Origin: Shewanella sp. Choline-02u-19
GTDB lineage: Bacteria; Pseudomonadota; Gammaproteobacteria; Enterobacterales; Shewanellaceae
Assembly (NCBI RefSeq): GCF_002836205.1
Contig: NZ_PJBE01000013.1
Coordinates: forward strand, 3,348,001-3,412,000
Reading direction: 5' to 3'
Length of the DNA stretch: 64,000 bases
Each line of letters opens with the position of its first letter. Position 1 is the first letter of the stretch. Shown in pieces: positions 46,001 to 56,982 of this stretch. The notes under the pieces were generated by a model that did not search any database, was not told where the DNA came from, and saw only the letters and a program-made list of their open reading frames with translations. Both the position numbers and the translations under genes were made by a program.

Positions 46001-49000
46001 GATGGCGTGGCTGAACTTAGCAACGATGTGGCACCGGATGGATCGCTATCCAATCGATCAATGGCGCCCGGTCTGGCACAAAACATTGCGGTTGCTAACG
46101 GCACCGTGGTGATCGCCGATGGCAGCATTTGACTTTGAGCCGACAGACAACTATTACGGCCCGGTGACTTTTGATTACATCGCGACTGACGCAGATGGTG
46201 ACATCGACACCGGTACGGTCAACATCACCGTCACCAATAACGACGAGAGCGTCACTGCTGGCGACGACGGCTACACCGTTTGAAGATGATGGTGTGGCAC
46301 TGAACTTACTCGGTAACGATGTGGCACCGGATGGCGGCCTCGCGATCAATCGATCAATGGCGTGACCCTCACCGGTCTGGCACAAAACATTGCGGTTGCT
46401 AACGGCACCGTGGTGATCGCCGATAACGGCAGCATGACCTTTGAGCCGACAGACAACTATTACGGCCCGGTGACTTTGATTACATCGCGACTGACGCAGA
46501 TGGTGACATCGACACCGGTACGGTCAACATCACCGTCACCAATAACGACGAAGGCGTCACTGCTGGCGACGACGGCTACACCGTACTTGAAGATGGCGGT
46601 GTGGCACTGAACTTACTCGGTAACGATGTGGCACCGGATGGCGGCCTCGCTATCAATCGATCAATGGCGTGACCCTCACCGGTCAAGCACAAAACATTGC
46701 GGTTGCTAACGGCACCGTGGTGATCGCCGATAACGGCAGCATGACCTTTGAGCCGACAGACAACTATTACGGCCCGGTGACTTTTGATTACATCGCGACT
46801 GACGCAGATGGTGACATCGACACCGGTACGGTCAACATCACAAATCACCAATAACGACGAAGGCGTCACTGCTGGCGACGACGGCTACACCGTACGAAGA
46901 TGGCAGTGTGGCACTGAACTTACTCGGTAACGATGTGGCACCGGATGGCGGCCTCGCGATCAAATCGATCAATGGCGTGACCCTCACCGGTCTGGCACAA
47001 AAACATTGCGGTTGCTAACGGCACCGTGGTGATCGCCGATAACGGCAGCATGACCTTTGAGCCGACAGACAACTATTACGGCCCGGTGACTTTGATTACA
47101 TCGCGATGACGCAGATGGTGACATCGACACCGGTACGGTCAACATCACCGTCACCAATAACGACGAAGGCGTCACTGCTGGCGACGACGGCTACACCGTA
47201 CTTGAAGATGGCAGTGTGGCACTGAACTTACTCGGTAACGATGTGGCACCGGATGGCGGCCTCGCGATCCAATCGATCAATGGCACAAACTGAATTGCGG
47301 TAACGTGTGCTGCGGATGGCGGCACAATCGTCAATGGTGATCGCCGGTCAAACGGGCTAACGGCGTGCACCCTCGCTATCAATATTACCGTTGCTAACGG
47401 CGATAACGGCAGCATGACCTTTGAGCCCAGACTCACGGCCCCTTTTGATTACATCGCGACTGACGCAGATGGTGACATCGACACCGGCAGTCAACATCAC
47501 CGTCACCAATAACGACGAAGGCGTCACTCTGCTGGTGACGACGGCTTACTGAAGATGGCTACTGAACGGGATGGCGGCCTCGCTATCAACCGATCAATGG
47601 CGTGACCCTCACCGGTCTGGCACAAAAGTATTACCGTCACTAACGGCGTGGTGAATATTGCCGCCGATGGCAGCATGACCTTTGAGCCGACAGACAACTA
47701 TTACGGCCCTGTCACCTTTGATTACATCGCGACTGACGCAGATGGTGACATCGACACCGGTACGGTCAACATCACCGTCACCAATAACGACGAAGGCGTC
47801 ACTGCTGGTGACGACGGCTACACCGTACTTGAAGATGGCAGTGTGGCACTGAACTTACTCGGTAACGATGTGGCACCGGATGGCGGCCTCGCTATCAATC
47901 GATCAATGGCGTGACCCTCACCGGTCTGGCACAAAACATTGCGGTTGCTAACGGCACCGTGGTGATCGCCGATAACGGCAGCATGACCTTTGAGCCGACA
48001 GACAACTATTACGGCCATTGCGGTGACCTTTTGATTACATCGCGACTGACGCAGATGGTGACATCGACACCGGTACGGTCAACATCACCGTCACCAATAA
48101 CGACGAAGGCGTCACTGCTGGCGACGACGGCTACACCGTACTTGAAGATGGCAGTGTGGCACTGAACTTACTCGGTAACGATGTGGCACCGGATGGCGGC
48201 CTCGCTATCAATCGATCAATGGCGTGACCCTCACCGGTCACAGAGTATTACCGTCACTAACGGCGTGGTGAATATTGCCGCCGATGGCAGCATGACCTTT
48301 GAGCCGACAGACAACTATTACGGCCCGGTGACTTTTGATTACATCGCGACTGACGCAGATGGTGACATCGACACCGGTACGGTCAACATCACCGTCACCA
48401 ATAACGACGAAGGCGTCACTGCTTACACCGTACTTGAAGATGGCGGTGTGGCACTGAACTGACCGGTAACGATGTGGCACCGGATGGCGGCCTCGCTATC
48501 CAATCGATCAATGGCGTGACCCTCACCGGTCTGGCACAAAACATTGCGGTTGCTAACGGCACCGTGGTGATCGCCGATAACGGCAGCATGACCTTGAGCC
48601 GACAGACAACTATTACGGCCCGGTGACTTTTGATTACATCGCGACTGACGCAGATGGTGACATCGACACCGGTACGGTCAACATCCACCGTCACCAATAA
48701 CGACGAAGGCGTCACTGCTGGTGACGACGGCTACACCGTACTTGAAGATGGCAGTGTGGCACTGAACTTACTCACCGGTAACGATGTAACGGCACCGGAT
48801 GGGCGGCCTCACAACTATTATCACCAATCGATCAATGGTGGCGGTGACCCTCACCGGTCAAGCAGAAACATTGCGGGTTGCTAACGGTGACCGTCACCGG
48901 TGATTGCGTTGCTAACGGCACCGTGGTGATCGCCGATAACGGCAGCATGACCTTTGAGCCGACAGACAACTATTACGGCCCTGTCACCTTTGATTACATC

Positions 49001-52000
49001 GCGACTGACGCAGATGGTGACATCGACACCGGTACGGTCAACATCACCGTCACCAATAACGACGAAGGCGTCACTGCTGGCGACGACGGCTACACCGTAC
49101 TTGAAGATGGCAGTGTGGCACTGGACTTACTCGGTAACGAAGATGGCAAGTGTGGCACCGGTGTAACTTACTAACGGCGGTAACGATGTGGCACCGGATG
49201 GCCCTGGCCTCGCTATCCAACATCACCGACCAATGGCGTGACGACCTACACCACCGGCACCGGATGGCGGGCTATCCAATCGAAAACACCGGTTGGCACA
49301 AAACATTGCGGTTGCTAACGGCACCGTGGTGATCGCCGATAACGGCAGCATGACCTTTGAGCCGACAGACAACTATTACGGCCCTGTCACCTTTGATTAC
49401 ATCGCGACTGACGCAGATGGTGACATCGACACCGGTACGGTCAACATCACCGTCACCAATAACGACGAAGGCGTCACTGCTGGTGACGACGGCTACACCG
49501 TACTTGAAGATGGCAGTGTGGCACTGAACTTACTCGGTAACGATGTGGCACCGGATGGCGGCCTCGCTATCAATCGATCAATGGCGTGACCCTCACCGGT
49601 CAAGCACAGAGTATTACCGTCACTAACGGCGTGGTGAATATTGCCGCCGATGGCAGCATGACCTTTGAGCCGACAGACAACTATTACGGCCCTGTCACTT
49701 TTGATTACATCGCGACTGACGCAGATGGTGACATCGACACCGGTACGGTCAACATCACCGTCACCAATAACGACGAAGGCGTCACTGCGATGTGGCACCG
49801 ATGGCGGGCTATCCACCGATCAATGGCGTGACTCACCGGTCTGGAAGATAACGGCGGTGGTGGCGATAACGGCAGCTGAACTTTTGATTACTCGCGTAAC
49901 GATGGTGGCACCGGATGGCGGCCACTGCTATCGACGGCTACACCGTACTTGAAGATGGCAGTGGCACTGAACTACTTCGGAAGATGGCGGTGTGACCTGA
50001 AACACTCGGTAACGATGTGGCACCGGATGGCGGCCTCGCTATCCAATCGATCAATGGCGTGACCCTCACCGGTCAAGCACAGAGTAACGGCTAACGGCGT
50101 GGTGAATATTGCCGCCGACGGCAGCATGACCTTTGAGCCGACAGACAACTATTACGGCCCTGTCACTTTTGATTACATCGCGACTGACGCAGATGGTGAC
50201 ATCGACACCGGTACGGTCAACATCACCGTCACCAATAACGACGAAGGCGTCACTGCTGGCGACGACGGCTACACCGTACTTGAAGATGGCAGTGTGGCAC
50301 TGAACTTACTCGGTAACGATGTGGCACCGGATGGCGGCCTCGCTATCAATCGATCAATGGCGTGACCCTCACCGGTCAAGCCGATAACGGCACATGATTA
50401 CGGTCACTAACGGCGTGGTGAACCGGTGGCGGTTCACCGCCGATGGCAGCATGACCTTTGAGCCGACAGACAACTATTACGGCCCTGTCACCTTTGATTA
50501 CATCGCGACTGACGCACCTTTTGACGCAGATGGTGACATCGACACCGGTACGGTCAACATCACCGTCACCAATAACGACGAAGGCGTCACTGCTGGCGAC
50601 GACGGCTACACCGTACTTGAAGATGGCAGTGTGGCACTGAACTTACTCGGTAACGATGTGGCACCGGATGGCGGCCTCGCTATCAATCGATCAATGGCGT
50701 GACCCTCACCGGTCAAGCACAAAATTGCGGTTGCTAACGGCACCGTGGTGATCGCCGATAATGGCAGCATGACCTTTGAGCCGACAGACAACTATTACGG
50801 CCCTGTCACCTTTGATTACATCGCGACTGACGCACATCGATGGTGACATCGACACCGAAGTACGGTCAACATCACCGTCACCAATAACGACGAAGGCGTC
50901 ACTGCATGACCTTTGAGCCGACGACGACGGCTACACCGTGACGCAGATGGTGAAGATGGCAGTGTGGCACTGCTGAACTTACTCGGTAACGATGTGGCAC
51001 CGGATGGCGGCCTCGCTATCCAATCGATCAATGGCGTGACCCTCACCGGTCAAGCACAAAACATTGCGGTTGCTAACGGCACCGTGGTGATCGCCGATAA
51101 CGGCAGCATGACCTTTGAGCCGACAGACAACTATTACGGCCCTGTCACCTTTGATTACATCGCGACTGACGCAGATGGTGACATCGACACCGGTACGGTC
51201 AACATCACCGTCACCAATAACGACGAAGGCGTCACTGCTGGCGACGACGGCTACACCGTACTTGAAGATGGCAGTGTGGCACTGAACTTACTCGGTAACG
51301 ATGTGGCACCGGATGGCGGCCTCGCTATCAATCGATCAATGGCGTGACCCTCACCGGTCAAGCACAGAGTATTACCGTCACTAACGGCGTGGTGAATATT
51401 GCCGCCGATGGCAGCATGACCTTTGAGCCGACAGACAACTATTACGGCCCGGTGACTTTTGATTACATCGCGACTGACGCAGATGGTGACATCGACACCG
51501 GTACGGTCAACATCACCGTCACCAATAACGACGAAGGCGTCACTGCTGGCGACGACGGCTACACCGTACTTGAAGATGGCAGTGTGGCACTGAACTTACT
51601 CGGTAACGATGTGGCACCGGATGGCGGCCTCGCTATCAATCGATCAATGGCGTGACCCTCACCGGTCAAGCACAGAGTATTACCGTCACTAACGGCGTGG
51701 TGAATATTGCCGCCGATGGCAGCATGACCTTTGAGCCGACAGACAACTATTACGGCCCTGTCACCTTTGATTACATCGCGACTGACGCAGATGGTGACAT
51801 CGACACCGGTACGGTCAACATCACCGTCACCAATAACGACGAAGGCGTCACTGCTGGTGACGACGGCTACACCGTACTTGAAGATGGCAGTGTGGCACTG
51901 AACTTACTCGGTAACGATGTGGCACCGGATGGCGGCCTCGCTATCAATCGATCAATGGCGTGACCCTCACCGGTCTGGCACAAAACATTGCGGTTGCTAA

Positions 52001-52135
52001 CGGCACCGTGGTGATCGCCGATAACGGCAGCATGACCTTTGAGCCGACAGACAACTATTACGGCCCTGTCACCTTTGATTACATCGCGACTGACGCAGAT
52101 GGTGACATCGACACCGGTACGGTCAACATCACCGT
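46000..52135 (+). repeat. Tandem array of about nineteen 309-bp repeats (type B) in adhesin 2
   Basis: The unit encodes 103 residues: NDEGVTAGDDGYTVLEDGSV, ALNLLGNDVAPDGGLAIQSI, NGVTLTGQAQ, DGSMTFEPTDNYYGPVTFDY, IATDADGDIDTGTVNIT. I count about 19 copies by GAGCCGACAGACAAC, from 46138 to 52041, one of them degenerate (47428). Clean unit length is 309, but the last three intervals (51117, 51425, 51733, 52041) are exactly 308 because one C is missing in ATCCAATCG. Two subtypes alternate: NIAVANGTVVIADNG and SITVTNGVVNIAADG. Patches at 47285-47600, 48770-48930, 49135-49300 and 49790-50100 are scrambled. Many short frames inside (for example 50913-51347, 51344-51655) are slices of the same protein. 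Confidence 0.85.
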
Positions 52136-55100
52136 AATGCCAAATGTTTCTGGAGGGAATTCCACCTCCCTCACAGTTGATGACTCAGATACGATTGGTA
52201 GTGCTACAGATTCAGATTCGAATGGCTTGAACTTTACAGCTGGTGTTGCCGCTGTGAGCTTGTTTGCTTTTGGTAGTTTGGCTAATATCGGTGTGACAGG
52301 ACTTGATGGAAACTTAACTTGGACGGTTGATAGCTCTGGTAATTTAATCGGTAGTCTAGATGGTTCACCCATCTTACAACTTAGCTTATCAGGCACTACG
52401 ATTGCAGCAGGGGATACTGGTTCAGTGACGGTATCAGTCACTTTATTAGACAATTTACCTCATGGTGTCGCCGTTGATTCACTCGTCGTTAACGGTATAG
52501 AAGTCATAGCTACTGACGGTAATGGTGCCGTCGCATCTGGAACTGTCGAAGTAAATGTTATCGATGCTGAACTGACTCTAACACCATCAGATATTACCGG
52601 CACTAACGCCGCGGGAATATACACAGGCCTATTAACAACTGATGGGGCAGATCAAGATTATAGCGCCGATCTGAGTGCTAATATTGCTGGCTGGAATGGC
52701 TCTACAATTACATTTGCAGATTCAGGCATGACATCGAATGGCTTAACGATCTTCTACTTTGTTGACCCTAGCGATCCAAGCATTCTTATTGCTTATTCCG
52801 ATATAAGTGGCAACCCCTCTACATATGATGCCAGTAATGCGAATCAATCTGTAATCTTCACGTTATCAATGGATCCAAATAACGACAACTATCAACTAAA
52901 TCTTACTCAATCTATTGATCAGCTTGAAAGCGTAACCATAGTCAATATGGCTGGCGGTGTGGGTGGCAATACACCTGCCGTATATGTTTCCTATAACGGC
53001 ACTAGCTACGATATCAATAATGATATTAATGATGTAGCTCAAGGCAATGAGATGGCATTTACCCTGACATCAAGCTCAGGGGGAGTATCTTCTTCAGTAA
53101 ATGGCAACACTAATGGCTTTGGTGTACAAAATGCTGCCGTTGATCAAGGAGAGAACCTTGTTATTGATTATGCCAATGATGTGGCATCCGCATCCGTCCA
53201 GTTCGACGGGGCTAACCTTATACATTATAAAGCTTACGATGCTGATGGAAATCTGCTCGGAGAGGGTGACATTGCCAGTGGTGGACTCATTAGCAACTTA
53301 GGTTCAATTAGTTATATTGAACTTTCAACAAGTCCTGCTGATGGCAATGACAACTTCCAGTTTACCGGTACTTCGGCTGAAAACATCGTTAGCTCAACTG
53401 AAGATGTAAACTTAGAAATTGACGTGACGGTTACTGATAGTGATGGAGATAGCAGCACCGGGATTATCGATATTGCCCTAGACGCACCTGTTACGCCTGT
53501 AAGCGCACCTGTAGCATTAACCCAAAATGCGCTTTCTCTATTGAGCGAAGTAGATTTAAATAATGATGGGAGTGAGTCAGATACACAATCTTTACGCTTC
53601 CAGTCAGGCAGTGAATCTATTACAGCATTCCAATTTGGAGATACAGATGCAATTCAAGTCTCTGGTGTTAATGCTAATATTTCCTGGTCGTTAAATGAAT
53701 CAGGACAGCTTATAGGTACATTCCAAGGTAAAGAGTCTATTCGTTTAACACTAAACTGGGCAAGAATTGAAAGCGGCGAGCAGGGAAGTGTCACAGTAAC
53801 TGCCGAGTTGCTAGAAAACTTCCCTCACAATGTGAACACTGAAAACCTAGTTATCAGTGGTATAAGTATTCTGGGTGTTGATGCTTTAGGAGCCACTGCG
53901 CAATCAAGCCTGACAGTATCAGTCGTTGATTACTCAGATCCTGTTGATGACTTTGCCACCATTGCAGAAGGCTCAATTGCTACGGGTAATGTACTAACCA
54001 ATGATATTGATCCTGATAGTAATTTCACTGTAACTAGCTTTACTGTTTCAGGCCAAAGCTATACCACCAATGCAACATTCATTATCATTAATGAAGGTCG
54101 CTTTGCTTTAGAGTCGGATGGTAGCTACATATTTGTCCCTAATACTAATTGGAATGGTCAAGTCCCTGATATCACCTATACCACTAATACTGGTGCAACA
54201 GCGGTACTTACAATTACCGTCACCGAAGGAGATTCAGCGCCAGAGTTTAGGTCAGGTACTGATATTGAGGGAGATTCGGCAAATGTCGATAACTATGACT
54301 TTGGATTTAAGCCTGAAGGAAGTAGTAGCGGCACTCTAGTCGGTTCAGTGATTGCCGACGATCCAGATACTAATGATAACCTAAGTTACAGCTTTTCTAA
54401 CGGCACATTGACTGATGGCGTATTCACAATCGATGCCGACACTGGTGAAATATCCCTCAATAAAGACATTGATGATGCGGATCTAGGTGTCTTTACCCTA
54501 AATGTTGTTGCCACCGATTTAACAGGGCTTACAGATACAGCAACGGTCAATATAGAATTAACAAATGTTAACGAGCCTCCAGTTGCGACGGATGACTACT
54601 TTGGCATTGGCTTAAGCGCTACGTACTACAGCTACAATGATGGTACTGATGGTGGCAACCTATCGTCTGTGGGTCAGGTTCGCAGCTTTATCAACAGTAA
54701 TGATGCAGATGCATCTTTCTTTGCCACAAGCCTTAATTATGCAAAAGGCGGGGGTAATCTAGGTACAGGGACTAGCTTACAAGATTTTCTCGGTAGTGAC
54801 GCCGCGAGCCTGAGTAACGATCCAGGCAACAGTTCTGACGCCATACTGCACATGCAAGGTGCAGTACAACTTGATGTTGGAACATATGGTCTAAAAGTCA
54901 CTGCAGACGACGGCTACTCTATTGTAATTGATGGAGTGGTGGTTGCTGAGGTATCTAAGAACCAGGCATCAAGTACCCGTTATCCAGGTGACAGTGGCCA
55001 TATTTATTTCGATATCGATACCGCTGGCGCACATTCCATTGAAATCATCTATTGGGATCAAGGGGGAGCTTACGAACTAAATATTGAACTTGGTCAGTTT

Positions 55101-56888
55101 GATAATACTAACCAGCAAATTGGTAGTTACACTCCACTAGGAGATCAGATTGTAGCTAACGGTATAATAGTACTCGAAGATACACCGTACACCTTTAATG
55201 CAGCAGACATACTTGCCAATGATAGCGATGTTGATGGCGATCTAATTACGATTCAAAGCGTGGACAATGCCGAGCATGGCAGCGTATCACTGGATGTAAA
55301 TGGCAATATTTTGTTTACCCCAGATGTAGGCTATACGGGTTCTGCTAGTTATGAATACACCATTACCGATCCAAGTGGCTTAACTGATACCGCAACCGTT
55401 TACTTTGATATTTTGCCTACACGAGATTATGGCTTTGTATCTGGGACTGACGGTGACAATGACATCCAAGGCGGTGACGACCACGACATAATAGTCAGTG
55501 ACACAACGGGCTTACAAATTGTTCCAGGTGAAAACTACAACATCGCCTTTATTCTTGATTCCTCTGGTAGCATGGGAACAACAGCTGTAAATGCAGCCAA
55601 AGAGCAATTGATTGAAGTATTTAAAACACTTCTTGCATCTGCATCAGGGCTAAATTCTGGGGTAGTTAACGTCGCTGTAATTGATTTTTCAGGGTCTGCT
55701 GTATTAAGTCTTTCTGTAGATATTAAAGATCTAGATATCAGCGCACTAGAATCTGGCACCGATGCAGCTTGGAACGCGATTACCAATGGTGGCAGTACAG
55801 ACTATGTTGATGCATTTAATGCTGCAAGAGATTGGTTTAGCAGCAACGATGTGACAAGTAATGCTGGAAACAATATTACTTACTTCATTACTGACGGCAA
55901 ACATAACGCAGGCGGTAATCCTCAAGCTGCATTTAACTTATTAAATGGGCTATCTATCGTCGAGGCTGTTGGTATTAAAAATGACTTAAATGCAGCTGAT
56001 TTAATTCAATACGACAGTGATGGACAAGTTAGGGCTAAAATTAGTGTCGATAATTTAGCTAGCGTTATACTTGGGTCTGAAACTAACCTATTACAAGGAG
56101 ATGACCAAACAACCGGAGGCTTAGGTAATGACATTATTTTTGGTGATTTAACCCAATTTACTGGCATTGATGGTCAAGGCTTTACAGCTCTGCAAAAACT
56201 GGTTGCTCAAGAAACTAACGTCGAAGCTAACGAAGTCTCAGTACAGGATATTCATGCCTTTATTTCTGTTAATACAGCCATGTTTGATGTGTCTCAAACC
56301 CATGACGGCATTGATACTCTCAATGGTAATGAAGGTAACGACATTCTCTTCGGCCAGGGCGGTAATGACACTTTAATTGGTGGTCTAGGTAACGACACCT
56401 TAATTGGTGGCCTCGGAGACGACACAATGATTGGTGGCTTGGGCAATGACACCATGACCGGCGGCGATGGAGAAGATACCTTTGTTTGGAGTGCTAACTC
56501 CGTCGACGGTACAGAGACTACCGACCACATTACCGACTTTAGCCTGTTGGAAGATAAGCTTGACCTAAGTGATATTCTTCAAGGAGATACGGTCAATGAA
56601 CTTTCGCAGTACATCAGCTTTACTGATGAAAACGGGAGTACCTCAATCAATATCGATACCAACAACGATGGAGTTTTCGATCAACATATCGTGCTCGACG
56701 GTGTTGACCTATTTACCGAGTTCGGCTCGAGTGAGGCCCAAATAATTACAGGGCTGTTAGGCAGCAATGGTGAGGGCCCATTAATTGTAGGTACCTCTAC
56801 TGGTGACTCTGCAGCCCCAGCAGCTGTCAATATGCCTGACTCGCTAAATGAAGAACTCTGGGCACAAGGTTTCACGATCATACCTTAA
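51960..56888 (+). CDS. bpfA: BpfA/LapA-type RTX adhesin 2, C-terminal part
   Basis: 1642 codons in frame from the last type B repeat to the stop; the GTG at 51960 is internal. In order: half a type B unit (about 1-58); two copies of a LTVDDSDTIGSATD-type module (about 62-200 and 515-660); a single divergent type A unit (about 661-760); a cadherin-like domain (about 765-880); a PA14-like carbohydrate-binding domain (about 885-1050, LHMQGAVQLDVGTYGLKVTA); an Ig-like unit; a von Willebrand A domain with MIDAS DSSGS at about 1200; RTX nonapeptides (about 1450-1515, GGLGNDTLIGGLGDDTMIGG); and the secretion end AQGFTIIP. This is the surface-exposed, ligand-binding tip and export signal. The rtxB gene follows 94 bases downstream. 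Confidence 0.87.
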   Translation: MTLTGLAQNIAVANGTVVIADNGSMTFEPTDNYYGPVTFDYIATDADGDIDTGTVNITVMPNVSGGNSTSLTVDDSDTIGSATDSDSNGLNFTAGVAAVSLFAFGSLANIGVTGLDGNLTWTVDSSGNLIGSLDGSPILQLSLSGTTIAAGDTGSVTVSVTLLDNLPHGVAVDSLVVNGIEVIATDGNGAVASGTVEVNVIDAELTLTPSDITGTNAAGIYTGLLTTDGADQDYSADLSANIAGWNGSTITFADSGMTSNGLTIFYFVDPSDPSILIAYSDISGNPSTYDASNANQSVIFTLSMDPNNDNYQLNLTQSIDQLESVTIVNMAGGVGGNTPAVYVSYNGTSYDINNDINDVAQGNEMAFTLTSSSGGVSSSVNGNTNGFGVQNAAVDQGENLVIDYANDVASASVQFDGANLIHYKAYDADGNLLGEGDIASGGLISNLGSISYIELSTSPADGNDNFQFTGTSAENIVSSTEDVNLEIDVTVTDSDGDSSTGIIDIALDAPVTPVSAPVALTQNALSLLSEVDLNNDGSESDTQSLRFQSGSESITAFQFGDTDAIQVSGVNANISWSLNESGQLIGTFQGKESIRLTLNWARIESGEQGSVTVTAELLENFPHNVNTENLVISGISILGVDALGATAQSSLTVSVVDYSDPVDDFATIAEGSIATGNVLTNDIDPDSNFTVTSFTVSGQSYTTNATFIIINEGRFALESDGSYIFVPNTNWNGQVPDITYTTNTGATAVLTITVTEGDSAPEFRSGTDIEGDSANVDNYDFGFKPEGSSSGTLVGSVIADDPDTNDNLSYSFSNGTLTDGVFTIDADTGEISLNKDIDDADLGVFTLNVVATDLTGLTDTATVNIELTNVNEPPVATDDYFGIGLSATYYSYNDGTDGGNLSSVGQVRSFINSNDADASFFATSLNYAKGGGNLGTGTSLQDFLGSDAASLSNDPGNSSDAILHMQGAVQLDVGTYGLKVTADDGYSIVIDGVVVAEVSKNQASSTRYPGDSGHIYFDIDTAGAHSIEIIYWDQGGAYELNIELGQFDNTNQQIGSYTPLGDQIVANGIIVLEDTPYTFNAADILANDSDVDGDLITIQSVDNAEHGSVSLDVNGNILFTPDVGYTGSASYEYTITDPSGLTDTATVYFDILPTRDYGFVSGTDGDNDIQGGDDHDIIVSDTTGLQIVPGENYNIAFILDSSGSMGTTAVNAAKEQLIEVFKTLLASASGLNSGVVNVAVIDFSGSAVLSLSVDIKDLDISALESGTDAAWNAITNGGSTDYVDAFNAARDWFSSNDVTSNAGNNITYFITDGKHNAGGNPQAAFNLLNGLSIVEAVGIKNDLNAADLIQYDSDGQVRAKISVDNLASVILGSETNLLQGDDQTTGGLGNDIIFGDLTQFTGIDGQGFTALQKLVAQETNVEANEVSVQDIHAFISVNTAMFDVSQTHDGIDTLNGNEGNDILFGQGGNDTLIGGLGNDTLIGGLGDDTMIGGLGNDTMTGGDGEDTFVWSANSVDGTETTDHITDFSLLEDKLDLSDILQGDTVNELSQYISFTDENGSTSINIDTNNDGVFDQHIVLDGVDLFTEFGSSEAQIITGLLGSNGEGPLIVGTSTGDSAAPAAVNMPDSLNEELWAQGFTIIP

Positions 56889-56900
56889 GCACTTAGTGGG

Positions 56901-56930
56901 ATGATGGCCTGTGGATAAATAGGCCATCAT
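56901..56930 (+). terminator. Hairpin without T tract between bpfA and the secretion genes
   Basis: ATGATGGCCT (56901-56910) pairs with AGGCCATCAT (56921-56930), a perfect 10-bp stem with a 10-base loop, 12 bases after the bpfA stop. No T run follows. It may attenuate transcription or protect the 3' end of the bpfA message rather than end transcription fully. Confidence 0.5.
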
Positions 56931-56982
56931 GACCGATACTAACAAACAATACATAATAAAATCTTAAGGATAAGTCCCCAAG

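Noticed and set aside
46095..51046. Many 60-100 codon frames on the minus strand in the type B array
   Set aside because: They are antisense shadows of the repeat unit, appear once per unit, and have no ribosome sites or family resemblance.
38258..51655. Short plus-strand frames within the arrays as separate genes
   Set aside because: They are slices of the two adhesins made by frameshifts; their starts are internal GTG or ATG codons.
37880..52135. Long direct repeats considered as a CRISPR array or as satellite DNA
   Set aside because: Units are 300-360 bases with no spacers and encode Ig-like protein repeats in the frame of the flanking adhesin genes.
36298..56888. Reading the two adhesins as true decayed pseudogenes
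   Set aside because: All breaks are inside near-identical repeats, flanking domains are intact, and the downstream export and release genes are intact; sequencing or assembly error is more likely, though not proven.
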